Source: Globodera rostochiensis (taxonomy: Eukaryota > Nematoda > Chromadorea > Rhabditida > Heteroderidae). From it: 64,000 nt of DNA. The stretch lies in the NCBI GenBank assembly GCA_018350325.1, contig JAEVLN010000001.1:2531501-2595500 (forward strand), in the 5' to 3' direction. Of the stretch, positions 45,704-56,830 are shown one piece after another. Position 1 is the first letter of the stretch. The number at the start of each line of letters is the position of its first letter. The position numbers and the translations under genes are program-made. The notes under the pieces are model-generated. The model was not told where the DNA came from. It did no database searches and saw only the letters and a list, made by a program, of their open reading frames with translations.

Positions 45704-46247
45704 TTTTGAAGCAAACGGCCGATGGATTTTGACAGTTATACAATTACTTTTTTTTAATTTTTACAGTTATATTTCTGATTCTTTTGAGTCTTGTTTTAAA
45801 TTTGTCTGATTTGGCTTTTTGTTGTCATTTTGTCATATTTGCTCGATAAAGAAAATTGAATTTTCCGAGACTCGACGATTCTCTTAAACTTTTTGTCAGC
45901 AACAAAAATTTTTCATAATTTTTATCAATGAATTGAAATATTTTTAGTGTTTTCGGGATCATTGAAACACTTCACTTTCGACGCAGTCAAAAAGTGTATG
46001 TGAGATTTTAAACGATGGCCTTAGCCCTTAAGACTGTTTAAAAATAATTCATTTTTAACGATAGACTTTGTCATTTTCAACAAAAAAAAACTCGAAACTT
46101 TAGCATAAAAATATATGGGGACAAATGGCCGCGCTGATCTAACCACCATTTTCACCAGCATTCTATGTCGCGTTTTGGCACAACGTCATTAGAAGGGGAC
46201 ATTTTGTCCGTGATACCTTTTGTCGTGGGACATTTTGAACGATGGGC

Positions 46248-46422
46248 TAGAGTCCGGCGCGGGACCGAATCCTGCTCAGGATTTTGCAGGATCCGGTCCG
46301 CAAAACCTGCACTTTTTTGGCTTTTGCAGGATTGCAGGATTAATCCTGTAGGATGCGGTCCTGCAAAAATTTTGCATTCCAATCTTGCAACAGAATCCGC
46401 AAATTTGATTTGCCGGTCTCTA
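46248..46422. mobile_element. GCAGGAT-type hAT-like MITE
   Basis: Ends TAGAGTCCGGC and GCCGGTCTCTA, flanked by an exact 8-bp duplication CGATGGGC (46240-46247 and 46423-46430). The interior is made of GCAGGATCC/GGATCCTGC words. Same family as 62,898-63,819. A run of CCGGGAT/ATCCCGG words continues at 46,436-46,556 without clear ends. Confidence 0.88.
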
Positions 46423-46582
46423 CGATGGGCTATTTAGCCCCGGGAACGGGATTTTTGGTAAAAACCGGGATTGACCGGAATCGTGAAAACCGGGATCGGG
46501 ATTCCAAAAACCGGGATAATCCCGACCGAGATCCCGATCCCGGCTTACTCTACCCACAAACTGATTATAAGAATGAGATTAA

Positions 46583-46816
46583 TTACGCTTTTGAGTCCTT
46601 CCATTCTTGCCCAATCGGAAGACCGTCCCCGTAGGGAGTGAACAACCATTTGGCCAGCGTTTGGCGGGGAGAAGCATCGGCGTTGTCTTCGGCCGGAAAT
46701 TCGGGGAAAAGTCCAATGGACGCGATCGATCGGAGCTTTGCGCAATTGCCAAGAATCGTCGGAGAAAATTGTCGCAAACGGTCAAAGCAAAATGAGGAGT
46801 TCAAAAGAAGCCGCAA
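46583..46816 (-). pseudogene. fragment of the F-box-like cyst-nematode family
   Basis: The minus-strand frame contains FDRLRQFSPTILGNCAKLRSI, then FPEFPAEDNADASPRQTLAKWLFTPYGDG, the middle section of the same family as the gene at 28,141-29,999. Neither the N-terminal segment nor the RCPI..WEKEA section is adjacent, so this is a remnant. Confidence 0.65.
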
Positions 46817-46829
46817 ATGTTGTCATTAA

Positions 46830-47215
46830 CCAATTGCCAAATTGCAAATAAAACATTCAAATTATGTTAAAAAAATGAGAGAGATTAATTGAATTTTTGT
46901 CTCAACATTTTGGGTGACAGTTTCCCCCATCAATTGCTTTGTCCATTCTTATAATTTGTTGGGTTAACATTTTGCTGGAAGCAAATAAAATATTCAAATT
47001 TATGTTTAAATAGAAAGATTAATTGTTTTTGTCCCCCGTTTTTGGGGTCAACATTTGCCCAAACGTATCAAACATTGATCAGATAATCCCAATCTCAGTC
47101 TATAAATATGTAATTTCATTCTATAGGTTAATTCATTTATTAAAACCCACATTTTTAGAATGTTAATGACATTTTTGGAGACTAATTTAAAAAAACAAAA
47201 TTAAATTTGTTCAAA
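46830..47215. other. intergenic, duplicated upstream sequence of SPRY copies
   Basis: AT-rich DNA including GATCAGATAATCCCAAT followed by a CAGTCTATAAATATGTAATTTC stretch. The same motifs recur at about 62,070-62,105, so the upstream region was copied with the SPRY-family genes. Confidence 0.5.
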
Positions 47216-47220
47216 AGACG

Positions 47221-48908
47221 ATCAAAGCGACGACGGTACTGGTGAAAGAGCACAAGACTTTGCAGACAAAGATGGAACAGTATCAGAAAGAACTGCAACT
47301 GAAAATCGATGAGTTGACTGAGAAACTAAAGGGTAAACTTTTTGAATTTGGAAAAATCCATTTTTAACTCCATTTCAGTTTCCATTGGTCAGTTTTCGTT
47401 GAAGCATCAGGAACATGAGAAACTGAAACTAATGGAAGACAAAATTGACTGGTTAAATGAGGACCAGCAGAAGCTAATTTCTGTCGATCAGTTTTCGTTG
47501 ATGCAGTGATCAGAAAGCATTGCTGGAAAGGCTTAATGGACTTGAGCGGGGGCAAACGGCAAATTTTGAACAACAAAAAAGTGATCAGAAAGCACTGAAT
47601 GCCGCGATTGATCAAGTGGGTTAAAAGGCATTGGCCGGATGTAAATGCCGTGTTCAAATTTATCCAACTTTTAAGCAATTCAATGGACGTGAAAAGCAAC
47701 TGAACAACATTTTGGAGCAGTTAATTAAAGGACAAAACAAAATGTTTGAGAAACAGAAGGAAACGGACGAAATGCTTAAGAAGCAAATGGAGGAATTAGG
47801 AAACAGTTCAAAAAAGGAGCTCGAAGCGGTGGGAAATGTGTACAAATAATTTTTAAGAAAAGTTGGCGGGACCGGCGGGAGATTTGAAAAAGTTTAGGAA
47901 CAAATTAGTCCTGGAGATTAGTACAGTACGGGAAATTTTAGTACGGTACCGGTGTCCAACTCTATTTTTAATCATTATTCTTTCATTTCCGAATTTGTTA
48001 TTTTATAAATTTCAATTAAATAATTAAAGGGAATGAATCAGCTGAAGGGGGAAATTATAGTCAAAATGGAGCAGTATCAGAAAGAACAGCTGCAGAAGAC
48101 AAATGAACCGTTGAGAGAACCTCAAAATCGATGGAATTTCGCTACAAGTCACGAGGAGCTCACGCTCTCTGTTGGATTGATTCTCAAAAAAGCTAAAAAG
48201 GATAATTGGGGTAAAAAAAATTATTCTGTTAAGTGAATTAATTAAATGTTTATGTAAAAAGTTCACAAAATTTTTTGAATTACTTTTTAGGGCCTTGCTC
48301 TGCCTTCGCTGCACTGCCAATTCCTAAAAAGAATTCTGGCACTTTCTACTACGAAGTGACCATTTTTGGCACTGCATTGTATGTTAAATAAATAAATAAA
48401 TAATATTTGAGCTTTGAAATGCTTTAGAGGCATTTTCTTCCTTTAAAAACAATCATTTAGCGATGTTTGCGTTGGACTCGCGCCACAACAAATGCCAAAT
48501 GGCGAATTTGTTGGACGTTACGAAGGCACTTACGCATATGACCGTGAGGGCACAATTTATGGTCACGTGGTCGAGGAATGTAGCCGCTATGATGGAATTT
48601 TTTACATTTATGGAAAGCCTTCGTTTTACGTCGGTGACGTCATCGGCTGCGGCGTCAATTTGGCAACTCGCCAAATCATTTACACGAAGAACGGAGAACG
48701 TTTGGGTAAAAAATAATTAAAATTAAAAGGAAATTTAATTTTTAATAATATTTACAAAGTAAATTTTGTGTTGTTTTTTGCAGAAACTACCGGCTTGTTT
48801 GTCGATTCTGCCGCTGAATTGTCCAATTTGTTTCCGTGCGTTTCGTTGTATCGTCCTGAGACCAAAATTGAAGCAAACTTTGGGCCAAACTTTAAATACA
48901 AATTCTGA
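47221..48908 (+). CDS. SPRY-domain protein, RBP-1/SPRYSEC-like
   Basis: The confident part is four exons in phase: 48030-48210 (coiled coil ending QNRW...KDNWG), 48291-48378 (SPRY start, [18 protein letters not shown]), 48461-48705 ([52 protein letters not shown]) and 48784-48908 ([22 protein letters not shown], stop). These cover a complete SPRY domain as in the expanded cyst-nematode family. Upstream pieces 47,221-47,334 and 47,380-47,849 encode coiled-coil repeats ([37 protein letters not shown]) but contain in-frame stops, so the 5' half may be degraded or differently spliced. No signal peptide seen. Secreted relatives interact with plant immune components; this copy may be intracellular. 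Confidence 0.75.
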
Positions 48909-49900
48909 TGAGGATGCCCACCGGGCAGTGAATGAAAAGCAATTGTCTTTAAATTTATTTTTCCATTTAGTACGACCGATGGCTTTTGACAGTTATACTG
49001 TACAATTTGTTTGTTTTAAATTTGTCTGAATCGGACGAATTGTAGGTCAAATTCGGATTCTAGCATCCCAGGAACAGCTCTAAAAACTATTTTCTAACGA
49101 CTTTATAAAATGTTTTTATTTTGAAGGTTTTTGAAGCTTTGGGCCCACAGAGACGCTGAAGGCGATAACATTTTGTTACTTATACATTTGCAAATGAATG
49201 AATTGGGCCGGGGGGCGAGGATGATCCGACGCCTGACAAACATATTCCCCCCGGCGCAAATATTCGCTCTCTCTTCACTCTCTCAGCTTCTCTCTCCGCT
49301 CATTTCGCCTTCTCTTTCTCTTTCCTCTTTCTCTCTTTCACTGTCTTTCTTTTTCCTCTCTCTCTCTCTCTCCTTCTTTCTTTCTTCACTCCCTCTCCCC
49401 CGCGCTTTCTTTCAGTTCAAAGGCGCTCTTTCTTCCTTCATAGCTTTTGTTGCATCTCTAACCTTGTGCCCAGCGGGCAAGCTCTGCGTCTCTTCCCTTT
49501 TAATTTATCCAATCCCCAAAACCCCCGCCCCCACCAGCAAAGTACGGTTATTTTTGGTGAATTTTGGGTCCCCTGACATTAACACTTTCCATTCCCAATG
49601 GCGTAAAAGTCTTTGGAACGCGTAAAGTCAACTAGAGAACCTCGAATTTTGCTCATTTCGAAACAACAAATTTTTTTTACAAATTTTAGACAAATGAAAA
49701 ACCGAAAATGTTCAACATTTAGACACCGCATTAATATTGGTCACATAAATTTACAGTAACTTATTATCGTTTAAAAAAATATTTATTGAAAAATTCACTG
49801 ATGAAACGAAGCAGAACCCAATCTCCGTCGAGCACGGATGCTGATCCGGTCATAGGTCGAAATGCCCTCTCAACGATCGATTAATTTATTGATTTTCACT
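48909..49900. other. 3' flank of the SPRY gene and a polypyrimidine tract
   Basis: The first part (GATGAGGATGCCCACCGG, then TACGACCGATGG) is the 3' UTR-like sequence found again at 60,253-60,345. From about 49,265 to 49,410 there is a long CTCT/CTTT polypyrimidine tract. The open frame through it is compositional. No gene recognised. Confidence 0.5.
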
Positions 49901-49913
49901 TTTTGCAGACAAA

Positions 49914-50232
49914 ATGTACAACAGCCGCAGAGGTCAAATTTTGTTTCGAATGCGGGGCTTCAAGGCATTTGCTAAAAGACGTGTCCCGCTGGTGATTGGA
50001 CGGGGGACGAAGGGCACGGTCGGCATCAACGGATTCACATGGCAAATCGTGATCAAGGGTTGTGAATGTGCAGGTTGCTGCACATTTAGAACTGACGGGG
50101 GGGGGGCTGAGCGTAATGTTTGCTGCTTTCATTGGTCCCCCATTTTCCCAGGAACTGCCGCCAACCCAAAAAACTGCGTTCACATTGGCATTGGCCTTCG
50201 CTGCCTTGGCGACAAAACTGGTAGGCATATAT
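49914..50232 (+). CDS. unrecognised short open frames
   Basis: After a TTTGCAG acceptor-like site, an ATG at 49914 opens a basic sequence (MYNSRRGQILFRMRGFKAF...). A second frame from 50,062 is hydrophobic (TAFTLALAFAALATKLVGIY). They could be two exons of a small gene, with a CAG at 50,072 as acceptor, but the phase is not proven and I recognise no family. Confidence 0.25.
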
Positions 50233-50261
50233 TTTTATTTGAACAATTCAATTTTTATTAA

Positions 50262-50566
50262 TAGGGCTAACAAATAAGATTTTTAGTTAAGAAAAATCTC
50301 GAAATAGTTAAGTAAATAGTGGCAAAAAAAGAGCCAAAATAGTGGTCAAAATTCGGGCATTTTTTGAAAAAACGCTGACGAAAAGCCATTTTTTGCCAAA
50401 ATAGTTTTGTCACTATTTTAGAGATGAAAACCCCGAAATAGTTTTTTCTAGTTACGAATAGTGAGGTTAAAACGACGAAATTTTCGACTAAAAGCATGTT
50501 TTTCGTGCAAACTCGCCAAAATAAAGCTGCAGAAAAAATAGTTAAATAACTAAAAATCTTAGCCCT
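50262..50566. mobile_element. TAGGGCTAA-ended MITE
   Basis: Ends TAGGGCTAAC...GATTTTTAGTTA and TAACTAAAAATCTTAGCCCTA are inverted repeats. Flanks TTTATTAA and TTTCTGAA match at 6 of 8. The interior has repeated CGAAATAGTT/CAAAATAGT words. Non-coding. Confidence 0.65.
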
Positions 50567-50904
50567 ATTTCTGAATTAATATAACATTTTTACATGGCTC
50601 CTTTAAATTTAAAGAAAACACTTAATCTTATGAAGCGAGGAGAGTTGGACAACTTTGATGTTTACACTGCCAATTGTGTTAGCAGTGTGCATGATTGTGC
50701 TTACACAGTTGAGGTGGATCCATAATCCATAAATGTTAATGGTAATATCGTCGAAATTCTCGCGGCAGACAAACAAAATTTTTTTACAAAATTTGAACCA
50801 AAAAAATCACAAAAAATTAACACAATTTTTTTTATTTAACAAAATCTGATGTCAGTTTTATGTGATCAATCAGTAATAAAACGGAAACATCTTTTAACGT
50901 AAGA

Positions 50905-51485
50905 CGGAAAAACGGGAAAAAAACAACAGATAAACACGAAAACGAATTTTTTCAAGAGTCCGAACTTGAGGGCTCAATCGAGATTTTGATCGAGAATCTC
51001 GAAAAAAATTGTGGTTTGTTTAAAGAAATTTGCACTAATTTAAAAATTCTCAAACTTGTCAACGAACAAAAGAGCAAAAATACATTCAAAGCAGAAATAG
51101 TCGTGGAAGAGCCCATCGGAATGGCGTAATTTTTGTTTTTAAAATTGATTTGATCAGATCAGCAAACTTTTACTGATCAGAGGATTCTTTTTTGATAAGC
51201 TCAAAATTTTCATTTTCTGAATTCAAATTCGTTCAAAAAGTCGGCTATTTGCAAATTCCGATTGGCACATCAGTTCGGCATCGTTCGGTTGAAGGTCCAA
51301 AAATTAATTTCTTTGATTAATTTAAAATTAATTTTTAGGAGAAAATTTTGGCGGAGATGACCAAGGCGGACTTTGCGGTTTCTGGGGAGAATTTCATAGA
51401 CAATTATTCGGAAATCATTAAAATGGGAGTCGAAGCAATGAAAGAATTGTGCGAACGCAACAAGGAACTTTTTGGCATTGAATAA
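50905..51485 (+). CDS. unrecognised gene fragment
   Basis: An open segment (about 50,905-51,129) reads NEFFQESELEGSIEILIENL...NLKILKLVNEQ. A second open segment (about 51,241-51,293) reads VGYLQIPIGTSVRHRSVE and ends at a GT donor. A third (51,339-51,485), after a TTTTTAG acceptor, reads EKILAEMTKADFAVSGENF...CERNKELFGIE and stop. The joins are not in proven phase. The middle segment with its intron start is duplicated at 63,911-64,000, so this is part of a duplicated gene. Family unknown. Confidence 0.35.
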
Positions 51486-51489
51486 ACAC

Positions 51490-52720
51490 TGGCGAGAGAA
51501 ATCCAATTGATTGAAAACATTTCACATTTTGATTAACGATTATGCAAATTTACTTTTTCGATTAAATTCTTATCATTTCTTTCATCAGCGAAATTGTTTG
51601 GAATAACGACGATGTGCACAAATAAGGATTTATAAATTTGATTTGGCATTATTTTCAAATTTTTTAAGCTCGGAAATTATTAACGAATAAACTGATTTGA
51701 CAAATAGAACTAATTACCCACCACTGGGGACTGATCACTTTTTTAAAAAATTGATTTTGACCGGAAAGCTACTATGTTTGATCAAAAACAAAAAGATTTT
51801 GGAATTCCAGAGGATGGTGGGTGAGTCGTGAGTTAATAATATGAAGGGAAGATTTTTGTGAAACAATGGCAAAAATAAGTGCATATTGGCATAAATCCAA
51901 AATATCCATCGATTTCACAAAAAAAAAGAATTGGGCATCCCGTCAAATGCATTCTCAAATATTGCCTCATTAAAGCTTTTCTGCTGCTGTACATTATCGT
52001 AAGGGTCCCACCCATCTCATCCATATCCAACTCATCCATAAAGCATAATTTGCTTCAAACTTAACCGATTTAGAAAGTCTTAAAGCCATTTGATAGATCT
52101 CGAAGAGTTGAAGCTAACATTAAGTTAAAGCTTTGTGATTGGACAAGTTTCAAAAAAGTTATGGCCAGAAAACCGCCCAAAAGTCGGAGTTTGTACTTGG
52201 GAATTGTCTTTACTCGATGGAAACCCTGGTTTAATATTTTATTAAGTTTTTATTCACAAATTGTATACAACAAATTTCTGATACAAAAAAAAACGTGACA
52301 TTAATATTTTATTCGTCAAACTGCTGACACAAAAATTAATAAATTGATTTTACGATTCATTATTTGAAAATATTCAAATAATACGGCGAGTTAGTAATTA
52401 ATTTGAATAAAAATTCTTTTACACTCAGTAAAATTCGAATTTTACTTTCAAAATATGACATTTTAGAAATAACGGAAATAATGAAAAACAATTTATTGCT
52501 TTTCATAATTTTTTCAATGATTGCATTTGCCATAGGCAAACTGATCCTCGAATAGGTATAAAGAAACGGACGGCAACCCAACTAAAAAGGGATATCATTT
52601 AGTTGAGGTGCAAATAAAATTTTGATTATTAAAAAATTGACCAAAGAACGAAAACAAAAAATAATTTATATATTTGATTAAAATTAATTTTCCTTTTTAT
52701 AATTTGAGTGAAATTGTTTA
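51490..52720. other. AT-rich region, nothing recognised
   Basis: About 1.2 kb of AT-rich DNA with no exon, array or inverted repeat that I can support. Confidence 0.4.
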
Positions 52721-52748
52721 GATTTGTCCACCGGCCCATTACCGAATT

Positions 52749-53680
52749 GTGTTCTGGTCTCAGTTGAAAAAAGGTTTTGCATGCAAAAAGGAAGAACTCT
52801 TTGTCACTACAAACAATCAAACGGCTTTTGAACAAAAACATTGGCTTAAACGTGAAATATTCTTTGAAGGTAACATAATTAATTCGGCAAAATGTTTTAA
52901 GCATTTTTATACAATTATTACCAATAGAATTGGCCAATTTTGGATGAAGAAAAAGGGCACATTAAAGTCTGAAATGCATTTGCACATACTACCAGAGTAT
53001 CATGTAATGATTTCTCTTTTATTATAGAAAATTTTCTGGCCCAAATTTGGCCGCAATCCGGAGTGATCTGTTGATAAAAAAAAAATTTTTAGTTTGGCGA
53101 TATTCAATTAGTGTACGACGTGCCCACAACGGTCCCATTGGACACTTTGTTTGAATTTGGAAACAATAATCGATTCGTTTTGAACTATCTTAAAACTTTT
53201 GAGATGAAGCAACAAGCTATGAAATCCATGAATAGTTCTGACACTTCAAATGTTTGGACTATTTTTTTTTTGTATTTATTTTAATATTATCATCATAACA
53301 TTTAGTTTTTTATCTTTTTTTTCTTTTAAAATACGAATAACAACATGAATAACTAACTTAATTAATTTATTTTATATTTTACATTTAATTCAGCTCTTTA
53401 TAAGTGTAATTTGTCAACCTCTAATTATTGAATGCAAAAATAAAATGCTTACCGGACAGAAAATGGAAAATGAAGATGCCATTTTGCTTGGCATTTTTTG
53501 GAAATATTTAGAATCTACGAAAGATCATCTGTTTAAGAAATTAAAATCTTACATTTATCGTGGGGATACAAACTTGAAGTTAATTTATGAATTTTGCCAA
53601 ATTGACAAACAATATTTACTCTCACATCCAATACTGGTTAAGGAATTACAAGTGATTTTTGTTGATTTTTTTTTCTTTTA
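52749..53680 (+). CDS. unrecognised exons
   Basis: Three open segments follow one another: 52,749-53,027 (FWSQLKKGFACKKEELFVTT..., basic), about 53,093-53,283 after a TTTTTAG acceptor (FGDIQLVYDVPTTVPLDTLF...), and 53,445-53,681 (MENEDAILLGIFWKYLEST..., helical). They may belong to one gene, perhaps with the exons at 53,790-54,047 and 54,567-54,803. Splice phases were not established and no family is recognised. Confidence 0.3.
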
Positions 53681-53682
53681 AA

Positions 53683-53735
53683 TACCGTATTTTTCCTATT
53701 AGTAGCCCCCCTTCGAGGGGTAGGAAAAATACGGT
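53683..53735. repeat. TACCGTATTTTTCC hairpin
   Basis: A 53-bp palindrome: TACCGTATTTTTCCTA and its complement around a CCCCCCTTCGAGGGG core. It looks like a tiny MITE or a hairpin insertion between open frames. Confidence 0.65.
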
Positions 53736-53755
53736 AATTTTTTAAGGGAGTTGCT

Positions 53756-54097
53756 TTGGCCACTTCATTTTGCGATACGTGGCCTGCAGCACATCGCCTA
53801 TCAGTGCAATGCACGCAGCCAACCATCGTTTTGGAAGCATTTTGTCATTGGCTTTACCGGTCAAATGACCCTGCTGATAGTGAGGGCAACCAAATTTCCA
53901 ACATTTGCAAACAGTCCAACAACAATGACAATGCATTTACTGCTGAAATGCAACAAATTGTCAAATTTTGGATGGAAGTTTTGAGTGAAAAAAACAAGTT
54001 TCATCAATGGTGCCAAACACATTACACGGATTTAATCCGGAACATTGGTATTTTTTGCACATTTTTATTCATTTTTAAGAACAAAGTGACCATATAG
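53756..54097 (+). CDS. unrecognised open frame
   Basis: Frame rich in Asn/Gln with EMQQIVKFWMEVLSEKNKF and WCQTHYTDLIRNIG before a likely intron. Helical in character. It could be an internal exon of the gene that ends with the RING finger at 55,550; not proven. Confidence 0.25.
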   Translation: MATSFCDTWPAAHRLSVQCTQPTIVLEAFCHWLYRSNDPADSEGNQISNICKQSNNNDNAFTAEMQQIVKFWMEVLSEKNKFHQWCQTHYTDLIRNIGIFCTFLFIFKNKVTI

Positions 54098-54325
54098 TCC
54101 TTGCTTTAGCTGCTTTTTCAATTTGGCTATATCTTGTCTGCTTTTTTTTTTCTAGGAATTCGTTTGAAAATGTGCAAATTTCTAAAATTTTAGAGCAATT
54201 CTTAACAAATATTGTTAAAATCTTCAAAAAAATTCCCCGGCGGCGCCTCTCGGTACCGCCGACCCCTCCCTTAAAATTTTGATTGCATATTTCTTACAAA
54301 TTGGATCGGAATAAGGCACGATAGA

Positions 54326-54516
54326 TAGGGTAGGACGAGGCCGGGGCCAGTACTGAAATGTCTTTTCTGGGACTGAAATTTAGTCCCGGTTTTTTTCAAG
54401 CTCCGTTATAAATGGTTCCGATTTTTTCCAAAACGTTTTTTTTGTCCAGTAGTCCCGGGTTTTTTGACCGGGTCCGGTCCCGGTTTTTCCCAAAAGTCCC
54501 AGTCCCGTCCTACCCT
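54326..54516. mobile_element. TAGGGTAGGAC-ended element of the GGGACC family
   Basis: Ends TAGGGTAGGACG and CGTCCTACCCTA match those at 42,361-43,153. The interior has the same CCCGGTTTTT words but no SINE. No target duplication recognised in the flanks (ACGATAGA and GTTTAGAA). Just upstream (54,230-54,270) is a GGCGGCGCCTCTCGGTACCGCCG block from the other MITE family. Confidence 0.75.
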
Positions 54517-54566
54517 AGTTTAGAATTTAAAAAAAAATGAGAGTTTTTACAATTTATTCAGTTTAG

Positions 54567-54803
54567 TTGGCGTCCAAAAAGCCTGGAAACAATTTTTATT
54601 TCAATTTAGAACTTTTGTTTGCTTACGCAAAAAAATCTGGCAATCTTACAACGGCAACATTGAACAATGTGGATGGTGTTTATAATTTAATAGTCCAATT
54701 TTGCAGTGGTTTTGCGCATAATAACTCTAATTATATTTATGTCCAAGTATTGGCATCCTTGGAAAAAGTTCTTTGTGCAAATGGCAAATTGCAGGCATTT
54801 TAA
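54567..54803 (+). CDS. unrecognised open frame
   Basis: After a CAGTTTAG acceptor-like site, an open stretch reads LLFAYAKKSGNLTTATLNNVD...VQVLASLEKVLCANG to a TAA at 54801. Amphipathic, with no recognised family. It lies 150 bases before the RING exon. Confidence 0.25.
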   Translation: MASKKPGNNFYFNLELLFAYAKKSGNLTTATLNNVDGVYNLIVQFCSGFAHNNSNYIYVQVLASLEKVLCANGKLQAF

Positions 54804-54946
54804 TGAAATATAATATATATGAATGGTTGGAAATTTTTTGTTTTGAATGGATGATCAAAAGGACTTTTATTATTTATATATTTTCGTTTTAATTAAACAA
54901 ATTTTTATTAAAATCATTTATATGAGGAAAAAATATGTTTTTTTAG

Positions 54947-55550
54947 TTAAGTAACATTGTCCAAAAAACAACAGCACAGGCAACCGCCGGCGGAAGTAGC
55001 AGCAATTCAATTTTTCAAACAACAGAAGAACCCATTCGTTGCGCTATTTGTCGAGAAGAAAAGGTCAAGGAAAAGTGTTAATTTATATTCAATTCAATTT
55101 AAGTTTAAATTAAATACATTTATTGTGTGAAAATATATGCATTGATTAATCAGATTTCTCATATATTTGAAGCTCAATTTAAATGCATTGATTAATCAGA
55201 TTTCTCATATATTTGAAGCTCAATTTAATAAATTAAATAAATTAATTGATTAATCAGATTTTTCATATATTTGAAGTCAATTTAATAAATTAAATAAATT
55301 AAGTAAAAATATATGCATTGATTAATCAGATTTCTCATATATTTGAAGCTCAATTTAATAAATTAAATAAATTTTGATTAATCAGTTTAGATAAAATTGT
55401 TTTTGAAGCAAAATTTTTAAGGTTGAAAGCGCGTTCGTGCCATGTGGTCATTGTATATGCAAGAATTGTGCAACAAACCCTAAGCTCGGAAAGCGATGCC
55501 CCATTTGTCGCGGCAAAATTAGAGGCCAAATGCGCATTTTCCTGCCATAA
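54947..55550 (+). CDS. RING-finger protein, C-terminal exons
   Basis: Two exons join in phase 0: 54947-55063 (TTTTTTTAG acceptor, GAAAAG|GTCAAG donor) and 55422-55550. Together they give a complete C3HC4 RING: CAIC at the end of the first exon, then CGHCICKNC and CPIC in the second, with a short tail ending MRIFLP. RINGs of this type (IAP/MDM2-like spacing) usually act as E3 ubiquitin ligases. The first exon is Ser/Thr/Gln-rich linker, so the gene must continue upstream, probably into the unrecognised exons at 52.7-54.8 kb. The intron between the two exons is mostly tandem repeat. Confidence 0.75.
55130..55390. repeat. tandem repeat in the RING-gene intron
   Basis: About four copies of a unit containing GATTAATCAGATTTCTCATA and TATTTGAAGCTCAATTTAA, with AATTAAATAAATT spacers of variable length. 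Confidence 0.85.
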
Positions 55551-55699
55551 TGAATGCACATTAATGGCATTTTCAAACCGAACTCATCAAACAAAAAAAT
55601 TGAAAGCGGAATTTTTTTCGATTTGGAACGGTTTACCAATGGCACTGGCACTCTATCATTATTTTTTGTACACTGTGTTCAGACACCTCCTTTACCTAA

Positions 55700-56280
55700 T
55701 ATGAAAATCCGGGCGCATGCGCCTGTATCGAAATTTCAATTTTCTAATTTTGATATTCAATTTTCAATTTTGCAAAAATTTTGGTGAAATTTCTTAACAA
55801 AAATTTCTCGGCGGCGCCTATCGGCACCACCGACCCCTCCCCCTCCTCCCCAAAAGCTTTAAATAAGCCTAAAAGTCAAAAAATGAGACCTTTCAAACAA
55901 TATTTATTAAAATAAACTATTTTGTTGGGGGGGGGACGAGTTGGCTGGGAACGAGTCGGGCTCCGTCCGTTTTGAGCCTTGTGATCAAAATCATAGATTA
56001 GATGATGTAATATGATGAATCTGATGGCATATTCGTGATCAGCGACTTCGATAACCCGCGATGCTTCTCAGAATTGCTTCTTCTTTTTTGTGGGACCTGT
56101 AAACTTTAAGATTACCGCGTTTTTGGGGTTGCGGATTTTTAAAATTTTGACACCTTGGCCTTTAAGAAAGACTAAAAAGGAGTTACAGAACCAAAACAGG
56201 ATGTTTCCTAAGGGGTTTTAGGGAATAAAAAGCCTAGCTTTAAATGAATTAAAAAATGAAAAATGTTTACGGCTGGGGTG
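55700..56280. other. non-coding, MITE remnant
   Basis: Around 55,785-55,850 there is TTAACAAAAATTTCTCGG followed by CGGCGCCTATCGGCACCACC, the core of the element family at 10,222-10,508, without recognisable ends. The rest is AT-rich with a G-run at 55,926. Confidence 0.5.
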
Positions 56281-56304
56281 GCTAAATCTTGACCCGCTTT
56301 TAAC

Positions 56305-56375
56305 AGATGGCAAAAGGAATCGAACTTCCGACTACGACCTCCATTTAACCAACTGCGCCACGCCAACACGAATTC
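56305..56375 (-). mobile_element. tRNA-like SINE head
   Basis: The minus strand reads GGCGTGGCGCAGTTGGTTAA (A-box-like) and, about 30 bases on, AAGTTCGATTCCTTTTGCC (B box). Stems do not pair well, so it is not a tRNA gene. The same head lies inverted at 57,168-57,235. Confidence 0.65.
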
Positions 56376-56714
56376 CTGGAAAGTGGGATGAATGAGAATG
56401 GAAGATTTTATGATTAGAGAGCGGATTTATTAATAAAGATTGACAAATTTTAAGGGTTTTACGCAAAAATGTCCTGATTTGGTTAGTTTTTGCACATTTT
56501 TTAATCAATATTTTGGCACTTTTTGGGGTTTTTGGTCAATTTTGGGGGTTTTTAGTCAATATTTTGAAGTTCACTTAAAAACAAATGCATATTTTTTTGG
56601 GCGCATAGGTTTTGAAGTGAGAAGCTCAAAAGCCTATTTCAGCATTTTTTCAAAAATTTATTAAAAAAGCACCCTAAAAATATTTGTAGATTATATCACT
56701 CAATTAAACAAAAA

Positions 56715-56830
56715 TAAAAGTTTTAAAAGGTTCAAACCCGCTTGAGTGCAAAATCTTTTATTTACCTTTCTTCTGCCTTCACATTTCCCCCATTAGCGAA
56801 ACATTTTTAATAATTTTTTTAAATCTTTTT
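56715..56830 (+). mobile_element. SINE tail copy
   Basis: GGTTCAAACCCGCTTGAGTG followed by an AT/CT-rich tail with TTTATTTACC and CACATTTCCCCC. Homologous to the tails at 28,890-28,960 and, inverted, at 42,960-43,050. Confidence 0.55.

Noticed and set aside
49131..49625. Plus-strand frame of 164 codons rich in Ser, Leu and Phe
   Set aside because: It runs through a CT-rich polypyrimidine tract; composition alone explains it.
56305..56375. tRNA gene candidate
   Set aside because: A and B boxes are present but acceptor and anticodon stems do not pair; homologous heads occur elsewhere with SINE tails.
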